This document shows positions 8,034 to 18,000 of a stretch of DNA of 64,000 nucleotides, one piece after another. Numbering within the stretch: the stretch's first letter is position 1; each line of letters starts with the position of its first letter. Origin of the DNA: QWPN01 sp044238145 (lineage in GTDB: Bacteria; Planctomycetota; Planctomycetia; Pirellulales; UBA1268); contig JBIIDT010000005.1 of the NCBI GenBank assembly GCA_044238145.1, positions 1-64,000 on the forward strand, in the 5' to 3' direction. The translations under genes and the position numbers were made by a program. Under the pieces are notes generated by a model. The model was given only the letters and a program-made list of their open reading frames with translations, was not told where the DNA came from and ran no database searches.

Positions 8034-9776
8034 ATGACAGCACGCTCCCACGGACTCCTCGTCGCCGCCCTCGCGGCGGTCGTGCTGCTGCCCAACCTGG
8101 GCGGCCCGCCACTGTGGGACGACGATGAGCCGCGCAACGCCGCCTGCTCGTTGGCCATGCATGCGACGGGCGACTGGGTCGTGCCCACCTTCAACGGGCG
8201 GCTACGGGTCGAGAAGCCGGCGCTCGTCAACTGGCTGCACCTGGCGGGCTTCGCCGTGGCCGGCGTCAACGAGACCGGCGCCCGGCTGGGCTCGGCCCTG
8301 CTCACGCTCGCCACCTGCCTGCTCACCTGGCGGATCGGGGCCGCCGTGTTCACCCCGGCGGTCGGCTGCTGGGCGGGAATCGTCATGGCCACCTGCCTGT
8401 GGACGGCGGTCGGCGGGCGGGCCGCCACGCCCGACCCGCCGCTCGTCTTCTGCACGACGCTCGCCCTGTGGCTGTTCGTCCGCGGCGGCCGCCTCCCCGG
8501 CAGGGATGGCACCGGCTGGCGGAGCGGACCGGTGCAACTCACGGCCGGCGCGGCGGCGGCGGTCGGCGCGGCCCTCGGCCTGGCCGTGCTCGCCAAAGGC
8601 CCCGTGGGCCTCGTGCCCCCCGTGGCCGCCTTCCTTCTCTTCGCCTGGTGGCAGGCCTGCCTCGACCCGTCCCGGACGGGACCCCGCGCGACCCGGCTGC
8701 TGGCCGGAGCCGGCGCCGCATGGCGGGGCGTGCGGCCGCTCGTGATCCTGGGCGTGGCGGTCGCCGTCGCGGCCCCGTGGTACGCCGCGGTCGGCTGGCG
8801 GACAGACGGCGCGTGGCTGCGGGGCTTCTTCCTCGTCCACAACGTCGGCCGCTTCTCCGCGCCGATGGAAGGACACTCGGGTTCAACCCTTCTCTACTAT
8901 CCGCTCGTCGTGCTCGTCGGCACGTTCCCCTGGTCGATGGCCGCCGCGCTAGTCGGGTGGCATGCCTGCCGGTCGGCCCGCGGCGACGGCGACGCCGGCG
9001 TGGGCGGCCGGCTGCTCGTCGCCTGGACGGCCGCCTGGCTCGTGCCGCTGTCGCTCTCCGCGACGAAACTGCCGGGCTACGCCTGGCCCGCCTACCCGGC
9101 GGTCGCCGGCCTCGCCGGCCTGTTCTTCGCCGACTGGGTGCGGCTGCCCACGGTCGCGACCGACCGCTGGATGCGGCTGGCCTGGGCCCTGCTGGCCGTC
9201 TCGGGCGCGGCCCTGGCGGTCGGCCTGCCGCTCGTCGCCGCCCGCTTCGCGCCCGGCGCCGAATGGCTGGGCTGCATCGGCCTGCTCCCGCTCGTCGGCG
9301 CGGCCGTCGCCTGGACCTGCCAGTCGCTGCACTCGCGGCTCGCCGCCTCCGCCGCGCTGGCGGCCACGGCCTGCGCCACCGTCGCGGCGCTCATGTCCGT
9401 CGGCCCCGCGGCGATCGGCCGCACCGGGGGGACGCGGCAGCTGGTCGCCAGGCTCGAGGCCGTCAACGCGGGCGGGCCGATCGCCGCCTACCGCGCACCG
9501 CCGAGCACCGCCTTCTACGCCGGCCGGCTCATGCCCGCCGGGAGCATCGCCGACCTCCATGCCCCTGCCGAGGTCGTCGGCTTCCTCGACGCGAACCCCG
9601 GCGCCCACCTCGTGATCGACGCCCGTTTCGAGGCGGAGGTCGGTCCGGCGTTGCCGCCCCACTACCGCGTGCTGCACGCCACGACCACGCTGCCGGAATC
9701 GCGGCGGCTGCTCCTCCTCGGCCCCGGCATCCGGCCCGATCGCGTCGCCGACGCCGAGCGGCCGCCGCGCCGCTGA
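8034..9776 (+). CDS. ArnT-like membrane glycosyltransferase (GT39/PMT fold), first copy
   Basis: This is a predicted integral-membrane glycosyltransferase that moves a sugar from a polyprenyl-phosphate donor to an acceptor on the outer face of the membrane. It has 580 residues with about 10-12 hydrophobic segments. The first periplasmic loop carries WDDDEPR (28-34), the acidic DE motif that binds donor and metal in this superfamily. The loop sequence FLVHNVGRFSAPMEGHSG matches the same place in the next gene. The ATG at 8034 is chosen because the N-terminal helix starts right after it; the open frame upstream is not protein-like. The lone-standing open frame continues into an operon with a paralogue and a GT2 enzyme. 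The acceptor is unknown: lipid A, protein or glycan are all possible. Confidence 0.85.
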   Translation: MTARSHGLLVAALAAVVLLPNLGGPPLWDDDEPRNAACSLAMHATGDWVVPTFNGRLRVEKPALVNWLHLAGFAVAGVNETGARLGSALLTLATCLLTWRIGAAVFTPAVGCWAGIVMATCLWTAVGGRAATPDPPLVFCTTLALWLFVRGGRLPGRDGTGWRSGPVQLTAGAAAAVGAALGLAVLAKGPVGLVPPVAAFLLFAWWQACLDPSRTGPRATRLLAGAGAAWRGVRPLVILGVAVAVAAPWYAAVGWRTDGAWLRGFFLVHNVGRFSAPMEGHSGSTLLYYPLVVLVGTFPWSMAAALVGWHACRSARGDGDAGVGGRLLVAWTAAWLVPLSLSATKLPGYAWPAYPAVAGLAGLFFADWVRLPTVATDRWMRLAWALLAVSGAALAVGLPLVAARFAPGAEWLGCIGLLPLVGAAVAWTCQSLHSRLAASAALAATACATVAALMSVGPAAIGRTGGTRQLVARLEAVNAGGPIAAYRAPPSTAFYAGRLMPAGSIADLHAPAEVVGFLDANPGAHLVIDARFEAEVGPALPPHYRVLHATTTLPESRRLLLLGPGIRPDRVADAERPPRR

Positions 9777-9818
9777 CCGCTTCCCGTGCCCGATCCACCA
9801 GCCCCTGGAACCGCTCCC

Positions 9819-11582
9819 ATGACCGTCAGGCATCCCACGCTCCTCGTCCTCCTGGCGGCCACGGCCGCGCTCGCCGTCGGCTTCTCGCGAACGCCGCTGT
9901 GGGACGAGGACGAGCCGCGGTTCGCGGCGATCGCCCGCGCGATGGTCGAGACGGGCGACTGGGTCGTGCCGATGTACAACGACACGCTCGCCGTCGACAA
10001 GCCGGTGCTCATGCACTGGTTCATGGCCGCCGCGATGACGGTCTTCGGCCCCGGCGAGTTCGCCGCCCGCCTGCCCTCGGCGATCGCGGTGCTGCTCACG
10101 GCCCTCGCCCTGCTCCGCGCGGGCACCCGTTGGTTCGACACGGAGACGGGCGTGGTGGCGGCCCTGGCCTACGTCGGTTGCCTGCTCGTCGGCATCGAGG
10201 CCCACGGCGCGACGCCCGACGCGATCCTCGTGGCCCTGACCACGTGGGCCACGCTCCTGGCCGCGGAGCCGTTCCTGCCCGACCGCCGGTCCACCGGCGA
10301 GGCCCCGTGGCCGGCCCGGCTCACCGTCGGCCGGGCCGCCGCCGTGGGCGGCCTGTGCGGCCTCGCGATCGTCTGCAAGGGGCCGATCGGCTTCGTCGGG
10401 CCGGCTGCGGTCGTGGTGCCGTGGCTGGGCTGGCTCGCCATCCGCCACCGCCGCGCGTCCGGCCGCGGGTCGTTGGCGGCGATCCTGCCCGCGACGCTCG
10501 ACGTGTTCCGCGCGATCCGCCCGCTCACGATCCTCGCCGCCACGCTCGCCGTCGCCGCCCCGTGGTACGTCGCCGTGTCGCTCCGCACCGACGGCGCCTG
10601 GACCACCGGCTTCTTCTTCGTGCACAACGTCGGCCGCTTCATGGCACCGATGGAGAAGCACGGCGGCGGCATCCTCTTCCATCCGCTGACGATGCTCGTC
10701 GGCTTCTACCCGTGGTCGTGCTTCCTGCCGCTGGCGATCGTGATCGCGGGCTGGCGGCTGTGGCGCCGGACCGAGACGGCGGCCCGGACCGCCGCCTGGG
10801 GCCTGCTGCTCGTGTGGCTCGCGGTGTGGGTGGGCGGCTTCTCCGCGGCCGCCACCAAGCTCCCCAACTACGTGCTGCCCGCCTATCCGGCGGCCGCGTT
10901 GCTCGTCGCGGCGCTGGCGGTGGAGGCGGCCCGCCGCGCCGCCGCGCCCCAGTCCGGCTGGCCGCACCGCTGGTGGCTGGCCTCGGGCCTGGGCTGGCTC
11001 GCGTTCGGCGGGGCCGCCACGGCCGCCGTCATGATCCTCGCCGCCCGCCACGGCCTGCCCGGCGCCGAGCCGGCGGCCCTGGTGGGCCTCGTGCCGCTCG
11101 GCGGCGCCATCGCCTGCGGCTGGCTCGCCCGCCGGGAGCCGCGGGCCGCGGTCGCGGCGCTGGTGCTCACGGGCCTGATCTACACGGCGCTCGCCGTCGG
11201 GCCCGCCGGCCGGCGGCTCGCCACGGCCAACGCGCTGCCGGCCCTGGTCCGCGACATGCAGGCCCGCCACGGGGGCGCCGCCCGGCTCGGCACCTACCTG
11301 CTCGGCAGCCCGAACGTCGTCTTCTACTCCAATGGCCACGTGCGGCAGATCGTGCGCCGGCACGACGAGGCCGCCGGCGCGTTCCTCCGCTCCGGCCCCG
11401 ACGCGATCCTGCTCGTCCCGGAGAGCGGCTACGCGGAGATCGCCGCCGCGCTGCCCGAGGGCTACGGGATCCTGGGCCGCGCCCGCCCGATCTTCCGCCA
11501 CCACGACGTGCTGGCGATCGGCGCCCTGCCCGACGCCCGGCCGCCCGCCCGCACCGCCGCGACCCCCGAGGTGAACCGATGA
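9819..11582 (+). CDS. ArnT-like membrane glycosyltransferase (GT39/PMT fold), second copy
   Basis: This is a paralogue of the preceding gene, 587 residues, with the same architecture: an N-terminal helix, then WDEDEPR (28-34), many membrane segments, and FFVHNVGRFMAPMEKHGGG in the equivalent loop. It follows its paralogue by 42 nt. A GTG at 9786 is an alternative start, but the ATG at 9819 gives the same N-terminal layout as the first copy. The stop overlaps the next ATG by 4 nt (ATGA), so translation is coupled to the GT2 gene. Tandem duplication followed by divergence is the likely origin, with the two enzymes perhaps using different donors or acceptors. Confidence 0.85.
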   Translation: MTVRHPTLLVLLAATAALAVGFSRTPLWDEDEPRFAAIARAMVETGDWVVPMYNDTLAVDKPVLMHWFMAAAMTVFGPGEFAARLPSAIAVLLTALALLRAGTRWFDTETGVVAALAYVGCLLVGIEAHGATPDAILVALTTWATLLAAEPFLPDRRSTGEAPWPARLTVGRAAAVGGLCGLAIVCKGPIGFVGPAAVVVPWLGWLAIRHRRASGRGSLAAILPATLDVFRAIRPLTILAATLAVAAPWYVAVSLRTDGAWTTGFFFVHNVGRFMAPMEKHGGGILFHPLTMLVGFYPWSCFLPLAIVIAGWRLWRRTETAARTAAWGLLLVWLAVWVGGFSAAATKLPNYVLPAYPAAALLVAALAVEAARRAAAPQSGWPHRWWLASGLGWLAFGGAATAAVMILAARHGLPGAEPAALVGLVPLGGAIACGWLARREPRAAVAALVLTGLIYTALAVGPAGRRLATANALPALVRDMQARHGGAARLGTYLLGSPNVVFYSNGHVRQIVRRHDEAAGAFLRSGPDAILLVPESGYAEIAAALPEGYGILGRARPIFRHHDVLAIGALPDARPPARTAATPEVNR

Positions 11583-12613
11583 CGCCACCGGACGCCCCCG
11601 CCGACATCCTCGTCTGCCCGCCGCGACCGACCCCGCGCGACCGCGCGGCCGGCCTGCTGTCGGTCGTCATCCCCTGCCACGACGAGGAGGAGGTCATCGA
11701 GGCGACGCACGCCCGGCTCGTCGAGGTGCTGCCCGCGACCGGCATGGACTTCGAGATCATCTACGTGGACGACGGCAGCCGCGACCGCACCCTCGGGCGG
11801 CTCGAGTCGATCGCCGCCGGCGATCCGCGGGCGGTCGTCATCGAACTGTCCCGGAACTTCGGCCAGCAGGCGGCCATGTCGGCCGGCCTCGCCGCCGCCC
11901 GGGGCGACGCCGTCGTGATCACCGACGCCGACCTGCAGGACCCGCCCGAGGTGATCCCCGAGATGGTGCGGAGGTGGCGGGAGGGCGTGGACGTGGCGTA
12001 CGGCCGCCGACGCCGCCGCGACGGCGAGACCGCCTTCAAGCTGGCGACGGCGAGCCTGTACCACCGGCTCCTGGCCCGGCTGATGCCCTATCCGATGCCG
12101 GTCGACACGGGCGACTTCAAGCTCGTCGACCGGGCCGTCGTCGACGCCGTCAACGCGCTGCCGGAGAAGCGCCGCTACCTGCGGAGCCTCGTCCCCTGGG
12201 CCGGCTTCCGCCACGAGCCCGTGTGGTACGACCGCCACGCCCGGGTGGCGGGCGTCACGAAGTATTCGCCGTGGAAGCTGCTCAAGCTCGCCGGCGACGC
12301 GCTCGTGCTCTCCTCCGACGCTCCCGTGCGGCTCACCTGGCTGGCCACGGCAGCCCTCGGCGCGATCGGCCTCGTCTCCGGCGGTGCGGCGCTCGTCTCG
12401 CACTGGACGGCCGCCGCCCCGCGGCCGGGCGTCTCGCTGGCGGCGGTGACGGCCGTGGTCGCGACCGTGGCGGCGGTGCAGACGGCCGCCGTCGCGATCG
12501 TGGGCGAGTACGTCGTCCGCACCTACCGCGAGGCCCAGGGCCGGCCCACGTGGGTCGTGCGGCGCACGATCAACGCCGCCCGGGCCGCAACGACCGCATC
12601 GCGAGCGGCGTGA
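11579..12613 (+). CDS. Polyprenyl-phosphate glycosyltransferase, GT2 (ArnC/DPM1-like)
   Basis: This enzyme probably loads a sugar nucleotide onto polyprenyl phosphate to make the lipid-linked donor for the two ArnT-like enzymes upstream. It has 344 residues. The N-terminal GT-A domain shows SVVIPCHDEEEVI, IIYVDDGSRD and the metal-binding DADLQDPP, followed by a KYSPWKLLKLAGDA segment typical of the GtrB/DPM1 group and two C-terminal membrane helices (about 250-270 and 285-310). The start overlaps the previous stop by 4 nt. The pairing of GT2 and GT39 genes is the classical layout for lipid-linked sugar transfer; the sugar is not evident. Confidence 0.9.
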   Translation: MTPPDAPADILVCPPRPTPRDRAAGLLSVVIPCHDEEEVIEATHARLVEVLPATGMDFEIIYVDDGSRDRTLGRLESIAAGDPRAVVIELSRNFGQQAAMSAGLAAARGDAVVITDADLQDPPEVIPEMVRRWREGVDVAYGRRRRRDGETAFKLATASLYHRLLARLMPYPMPVDTGDFKLVDRAVVDAVNALPEKRRYLRSLVPWAGFRHEPVWYDRHARVAGVTKYSPWKLLKLAGDALVLSSDAPVRLTWLATAALGAIGLVSGGAALVSHWTAAAPRPGVSLAAVTAVVATVAAVQTAAVAIVGEYVVRTYREAQGRPTWVVRRTINAARAATTASRAA

Positions 12614-12659
12614 ATCGACGTGCCGCGGAGGCGGACGTCGTCATGGCGGCCGAAGGCCT

Positions 12660-13994
12660 TCACCGCGCCAGCGCGATCACGGCGGGCGAACTCACCACGA
12701 GCCCGGTCGGCGTGGCGGCCGTGAAGAAAAACGCCCTGGTGTCGGCCGGCGGCCGCGGCGCGACGAGCGTGCCATCGGCTTCGATCTCGGCGGGCACGGT
12801 CTTCCAGGCGAGTTTGTTGATCGGCCCGGGCTCGGTCGTGGAAACGAACGCCGCCTTCGCCACCGGCCCGCCGGCCACGACACGGCAGCGGGCCACGGCC
12901 TCGTCGAGCACGGGGGTGTCGATCTCCGGCAGCCCCGGCGTGCCGCGCACCGCGGCGTCGATGAACGCGGCGATCTCCGGCGGCGCCCAGCCCGCCTCGT
13001 GGCCGTGCGGCATGTCCACCTCGATGCGGACGTTCTTCTTCGCCTGCCGCACGTCGGCATGGCTCTTCATGAAGCTGTCGAGCGGATAGGCGAAGTCGTT
13101 CGTGCCGTTGACGAAGAAGATCGGCACCCGGCAGGCCGGCAGGTACCGCGCCGGATCGTAGCGTTCCGCCCACCGGGCCGCGTGTTCAGTGCCGAGTCGC
13201 GCGAAATCGCCGAGCCAGCAGCTGTTGTCGCGGAGATGGCCGCAGCCGTAGACGGGCACCGCCGCCCGAAACCGATCGTCGAGCGACGCCACGATGCAGG
13301 TGGTGTAGCCGCCCCAGCTGATGCCGGTGATGGCCGTGCGGTCGGGGTCCACGCCCGGCAGGCTCCGCAGGAGCGAGTGGGCCCGGATGACGTTGGCCAC
13401 GGCGTGGTAGGGCCAGTCGTCGGTGACGTCCGGCGTGGCGATCGTGTCGAACTTGTCCGCGTGCTCCTGGCCCGGGCCGCCGTCGGGCAGACGCGTGGCC
13501 GCCTGCTTGCCCGGGGCCTTGGGATCGGGGCGGCGGCCGGCCAGATCCATGGCGATGGCGGCGTAGCCGCGGCTGGCCCAGAGTTTCACCCACTCGGCGA
13601 AGGCCCTTCCGCCCCCGCCGTGCACCAGCACGACGCCCGGCCAGGGACCCGCGCTCGTGACCGCCGCGTTGCTCGCACCGCCGCGCTCGCCGCCGATGCT
13701 TGCCGGCGTGGCGACATACGCGAACACCCGCGTGGGCCGCCCGCGGAACGGCTCGCCCGCGTAGAGGAGCGACCGCACCGGCCCGGTGTCATCGAGCCAT
13801 TCGACGGCTGGCGGCTCGCTCAACGAAGCCAGATCCCACGGCAGGGACTCCGCCAGCTCCGGCGCGGGCCTGATAAGCCGGGGGCGGGCCTCCTCCGCGG
13901 CTGCGAGGGCCCCGAAGAAGCCCAGCAGAACGCCGCACACTCCTGCCACGAGCGTGCATGGCACCGGCATCCGCAACGAGTCACACACCAGCAT
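12660..13994 (-). CDS. Secreted alpha/beta-hydrolase (acetyl-xylan-esterase/prolyl-oligopeptidase-like)
   Basis: A predicted exported hydrolase of 444 residues. A hydrophobic signal segment (LVAGVCGVLLGFFGALAA) ends near residue 33. The alpha/beta-hydrolase core shows the oxyanion region VLVHGGGGRAF, the nucleophile elbow GISWGG, an acid in NGTNDFAYP and a His in MPHGHEAGW, a full Ser-Asp-His triad. This fold includes acetyl xylan esterases and dipeptidyl peptidases; the substrate cannot be named. An in-frame ATG at 13970 is an equally possible start, as neither has a good ribosome site. It is the last gene of the beta-helix/MEKHLA/peroxidase operon and lies 15 nt after the peroxidase gene. 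It converges on the GT2 gene with 46 nt between them. Confidence 0.8.
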   Translation of the reverse strand: MLVCDSLRMPVPCTLVAGVCGVLLGFFGALAAAEEARPRLIRPAPELAESLPWDLASLSEPPAVEWLDDTGPVRSLLYAGEPFRGRPTRVFAYVATPASIGGERGGASNAAVTSAGPWPGVVLVHGGGGRAFAEWVKLWASRGYAAIAMDLAGRRPDPKAPGKQAATRLPDGGPGQEHADKFDTIATPDVTDDWPYHAVANVIRAHSLLRSLPGVDPDRTAITGISWGGYTTCIVASLDDRFRAAVPVYGCGHLRDNSCWLGDFARLGTEHAARWAERYDPARYLPACRVPIFFVNGTNDFAYPLDSFMKSHADVRQAKKNVRIEVDMPHGHEAGWAPPEIAAFIDAAVRGTPGLPEIDTPVLDEAVARCRVVAGGPVAKAAFVSTTEPGPINKLAWKTVPAEIEADGTLVAPRPPADTRAFFFTAATPTGLVVSSPAVIALAR

Positions 13995-14009
13995 GCGCGG
14001 GGCGCCGCG

Positions 14010-14558
14010 TCACTTCGCGAGCGCCGCCTCGATGGCCTGCACGAGCTTGGCGTCGTCGGGAGCCACGCCGCTCTTGAACCGGCCGATCACGGCGCCGTCC
14101 TTGCCGATCAGGAACTTCTCGAAGTTCCAGGACACCTCCCCCTTCGGATCGGCGGCCTCGGTGAGCGACTTGTAGAGCGGGGCCTTGTCGGGACCCTTGA
14201 CGGTGATCTTGGCGAACATCGGGAACGTGACGCCGTACTTGGCCGAACAGAACTCGGCGATCTGGGCGTCGCTGCCCGGCTCCTGCGCACCGAAGTCGTT
14301 GGCCGGGAAGCCCAGGATCACGAGCCCCTTGTCCTTCTGGGAATCGTAGAGCTTCTGCAGGCCGGCGTACTGGCCGGTGTAGCCGCAGCGGCTGGCCACG
14401 TTGACCACGAGCACGACCTTTCCCTTGTAGGCGGCGAGATCGACGGGCTTGCCGTCGATGCCCTTCATCTCGCCGGCGAGCGGCGTGGCTCCATGGGCCA
14501 CGGCCAGCCCGCACGCGAACAACACCGCCACCGCGACGCCAGCCTTCACGATCATCAT
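14010..14558 (-). CDS. Glutathione-peroxidase-like protein, exported
   Basis: A thioredoxin-fold peroxidase of 182 residues with a signal peptide (about 1-23, AHGA cleavage region). The peroxidatic Cys58 is in NVASRCGYT and the WNF motif is at 144-146. The usual FPCNQFG motif, which carries the catalytic Gln and the resolving Cys, reads FPANDFG (84-90), so both are absent. It should still react with peroxides through Cys58, but recycling and specificity may differ from ordinary Cys-GPx. The gene starts 2 nt after the MEKHLA gene's stop, so it belongs to that operon. Confidence 0.88.
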   Translation of the reverse strand: MMIVKAGVAVAVLFACGLAVAHGATPLAGEMKGIDGKPVDLAAYKGKVVLVVNVASRCGYTGQYAGLQKLYDSQKDKGLVILGFPANDFGAQEPGSDAQIAEFCSAKYGVTFPMFAKITVKGPDKAPLYKSLTEAADPKGEVSWNFEKFLIGKDGAVIGRFKSGVAPDDAKLVQAIEAALAK

Positions 14559-14560
14559 GG

Positions 14561-15073
14561 TCAGTCCTCCGGGGTTTGCTGCATTATGGACGCCCGCCCG
14601 GCCGCGGCAACCGGCAGCGGCGTCCAGCGGTCGAACGTGGCCGCCTGGCCGCGGTGCTGGCCCGCAGCGTCGACCAGGTTCCAGACGATCGCCTGCTCGA
14701 TGCGAAATCGCTTGCCGGTGCTCGAGATGCGGATCCCGGCGTAGTCGTCGACGAAGCCGTCGCGGCGGGTCCGCTCGAGCAGCCGGGCCCGCTCGTCGCG
14801 GTGCACCGGCTCGGCCGTGAGCCGCGAGGGCGTCCGCGTGAGCTCGTCCCAGGTCATCTCCCAGAGGGCCAAGGCCGCCGCGTTGCCGTAGTCGAGGATC
14901 GGGTCGGCCTCGGTGCCGTGGGAGACGACGACGAACGGGGCATGGAACAGCCGGGCCGCCTGCTCGGCCGCCGTGCCGGAGCGGTCGACGAGTTCGCGGC
15001 CGAGCAGCCGGGCGAACGAGTCGAGGAGGAGCTGGACGTGACCGAGCGTCACCGGATCGGCCGCGCCGTTCAT
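14561..15073 (-). CDS. MEKHLA (PAS-like) domain protein
   Basis: A 170-residue cytosolic protein that is almost entirely a MEKHLA domain, a PAS-like sensory fold. Recognisable core segments are DPILDYGNAAALALWEM, LTAEPVHRDERARLL, GIRISSTGKRFRIE and a closing GQAATF. No effector domain is attached, so it might sense a ligand on its own or act on a partner. The start overlaps the stop of the giant beta-helix gene by 4 nt (ATGA). The function is unknown; the domain call is from memory of the family. Confidence 0.8.
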   Translation of the reverse strand: MNGAADPVTLGHVQLLLDSFARLLGRELVDRSGTAAEQAARLFHAPFVVVSHGTEADPILDYGNAAALALWEMTWDELTRTPSRLTAEPVHRDERARLLERTRRDGFVDDYAGIRISSTGKRFRIEQAIVWNLVDAAGQHRGQAATFDRWTPLPVAAAGRASIMQQTPED

Positions 15074-18000
15074 GGGACGTACGTGATGCCGGTCGCCGAC
15101 GAGAGATCCACGTCGCCGAGCGCGTTCTGGGCGATCCGGTTGCGGATCACCCGCGTCCGGCTGCAGTCGCCCACGGCCAGCAGCCCGTAGCCGGCGCTGG
15201 TCACGATTCCGTTGCCGGCGCCGGCAAGGCTGCCTCCCACGAGCAGGTCGGTGGCCGCGTTGAGCAACAGGCCGTTCACCCCGCTGTCGATGATGGAGTT
15301 GGCCGCGATCATCGTGCCCCGGGAGTTCCCTGCCACCGAGATGCCGTTGCGGCCGTTCGACACGATCGCATTGCCGGCCCCCGGGGCGCCGATCGTGTTT
15401 CCCGTCGCGGCCACGAGCGTGATGCCGTCGAGCAGGTTGCCCCGGATCTCGTTGCCGAGCACGACGTTGCCGCTCGAGCCGGAGATGGTGAGGCCCGCCC
15501 CGGTGTTCGTCAGGATGCGGTTGGCCATGAAGGGCTGCGTGCCGCCGAGGATCGTGCCTGTGGTGCCCGGGCCCACGAAGATCCCGCCGAGGGCGTTCGG
15601 AATGGGGTCGGTGGGCACGAATCCGGCCCCGATGACGGAGTTGAAGATCCGGTTGTTGCGAGCCCGGCCGGTGATCTCGAGGCCGTAACGGAGGTTGCCC
15701 GAGAGGTGGACCTTCGTCTCCACCGAAGGCTGGAACCCGCCGATCGCGTTGCCGTGGGCGTCGTCGGTGATCACCAGCCCGCTGCCATAATTGGGGATGG
15801 CATACAAGATGGCGGCGTTGGTGCCGGCGGCGGTGTCCTCGATCGTCACGCCCGTGGCCTTGCCGCCGATCACGATCCCGTTGCCGTAGTTGCCCGCCAC
15901 GAGGCAGGTGCGGATCGTGTTGTCGCCGCCGGTGGCCGTGATCCGGACGCCGTCGAGCCGGTTCGGAGCCGCCCCGCCGAAGGCCACCATCCCCACGAAG
16001 CTGTTGAAGGCGACGAAGCCGCTCGCCTTCCCGGCGACCTCGATGCCGTAGCGGTTGTTGCCCGAGTTGACGTTGCCGAGTGGAATCGGCCCGCCGACGA
16101 TCGTGCGAGCCGAGGTGCCGTTGACCAGGATGCCGTCGCCACCGTTGGCCACGACCGTGGCGTTGTCGGCGCCCACGCCCGTGAAGTTGGCCTGCACGGT
16201 GGTGTCGTTCGAGTTCGTGATCCGCAGGCCGTTGCCGCCGTTCCCCGAGAGCACGTTGTAGAACACGAACGGCGACTGGCGGAACGTGGTGCCGAGGAGC
16301 GAGTTGCCACTGGCGCCCACGATCGCCACGCCGTCGGCCGCGTTGCCCAGGGCCGCGTTGCCGGAGGCCGTGGTGCCGACGAAGTTGCCGGCCAGCGTGT
16401 TGGCCGTGGCGCCGCCGTTGATCAGCACGCCGTTGGCCCGATTCCCTGAGATCAGGTTGCCCTGCGGGGGCCGCACGAACACGCCGCCCGTCGGGTCGTT
16501 GGCGGCGGACGCCTTGCCACCGATCATGTTTCCACTGGCGCCGCCCGTGACGAGGACGCCGTTCGCGAGGTTGGGGACGGCGGCCTGCCCCGAGAAGGCG
16601 GTGCCGATCAGGTTCATGGCCACGACATTGTCGGCCCCGCCCGCGATCGTCACGCCGTTGCCGCGGTTGCCGGAGATCACGTTTGAGGGCTGGAAGCCGA
16701 CGTTCACCTCGGCCTGGTAACTGGCCGAGCCGCTCTCGCCCAGCACGATCCCGACCACGGCGTTGCCGTAGACCGAGTTGGCGCTCGGCAGGCCGTCCAC
16801 GCCCGTGACCGACTCCGGCGGCGCGAGGTCCACCCAGGCCATGTCGCCGAACGAGCCGTCGGTCTGGCGGACGACGGTGGCCAGGCCGCTCGACACGATC
16901 TCGCCGGAAACGTAGCCGCTGCCCGAGAGCGTGTAGACGCCCTTCTCCACGCTGCTGATGCCCATGAAGTGGGTGCCGACCGTGACCTGGTCGGGGCTCT
17001 GGTAGCTGTAGGCCCGCCAGTTGGAGAAGGTGCCGCTCACGCGGTCGTAGTCGATCAGCGAGGCCATGCCGATCGGCTGGAGGCGGTCGTCGGCGTTGTT
17101 GACCGGCAGCTGGGAAAAGCCGCCGGCGATCGTGTAACTCCCGTCGCCGTTGTCCCAGATGCCGTAGGCGGTGTTGGAGATCGAGCCGGGGAAGACGATG
17201 TCGGTGAACGCTCCCGACTCGAAGTCGTAGATGTACGCCCGGCCGGCTTCGGTTTCCGAGGTGGTGGCGATGTCATTGCCCACCGCCAGCCCACCCATCG
17301 TGCTGTGGACGTAGTTGAACTCCGAGGCGATCGAGATCGTCTCGTAGTTGGATGGATCGGCCGCGTCGGCGGCCATCGTGGCGAGGTTGCCGCGGAAGGC
17401 GAAGCCGAAGCGGGTCTCGTCGTTCGGGAGCACGTAGGTGCCCACGAGCAGCACCTCGCCATCGCCCAGGTAGTCGGGGCCGTAGACGCTCGTGCTCTCG
17501 GCGCCGGGATAGTTGATCGCGTAGGCGTCGCCTCCGTCGCCATCGAGCGGGCCGACGTAGAGCAGGCCGCTCGTCACGCCGCCGGAGGCGGTCGAGCCGG
17601 TGATCAGGTAGTCGCCGTTGTCGAGGCCGCGGATGCCCGTCCAGGACTCGACCGGCAGGGAGACGTCGGCGGTGTTGGAGTAGTCGATGCCGGTCACCGG
17701 ATCGGCGTGGCCGACGAGGTTGCCCGTGGCCCCGGCCTCGATCCGGACGCCGTCGCCACCGTTGGCGAGGGCGGCCGCGCCGGTGATCGTGGTACCGATC
17801 TGGTTCCAGGCAACCACGTTGCCATCGCCCAGGATTCGCACACCGTGCCCCTTGTTGCCGCTGATCAGGTTGCCGCCCGGCGTGACCGTCGCCTGGTAGG
17901 CGTTCACGCCGGCGCTCGACGGATCGATGCCCACCACCGCGTTGCCATACACGGAGTCGGCGAAGGCCGCCCCGCCCGCCACGGGCGGCACGAGGTCGGT

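Noticed and set aside
7834..8112. N-terminal extension of GyrA to 8112
   Set aside because: Arg/Gly/Pro-rich without homology, no ribosome site, and it would run through the predicted promoter at 7887-7914.
8399..11578. Upstream part of the 1,404-residue frame ending in the GT2 gene
   Set aside because: Arg-rich and overlaps the two glycosyltransferase genes out of frame; the GT2 gene starts at 11579.
12614..12659. Hairpin between convergent GT2 and esterase genes
   Set aside because: Only a 5-bp outer stem (GACGT/ACGTC) can be drawn; too weak to call a terminator.
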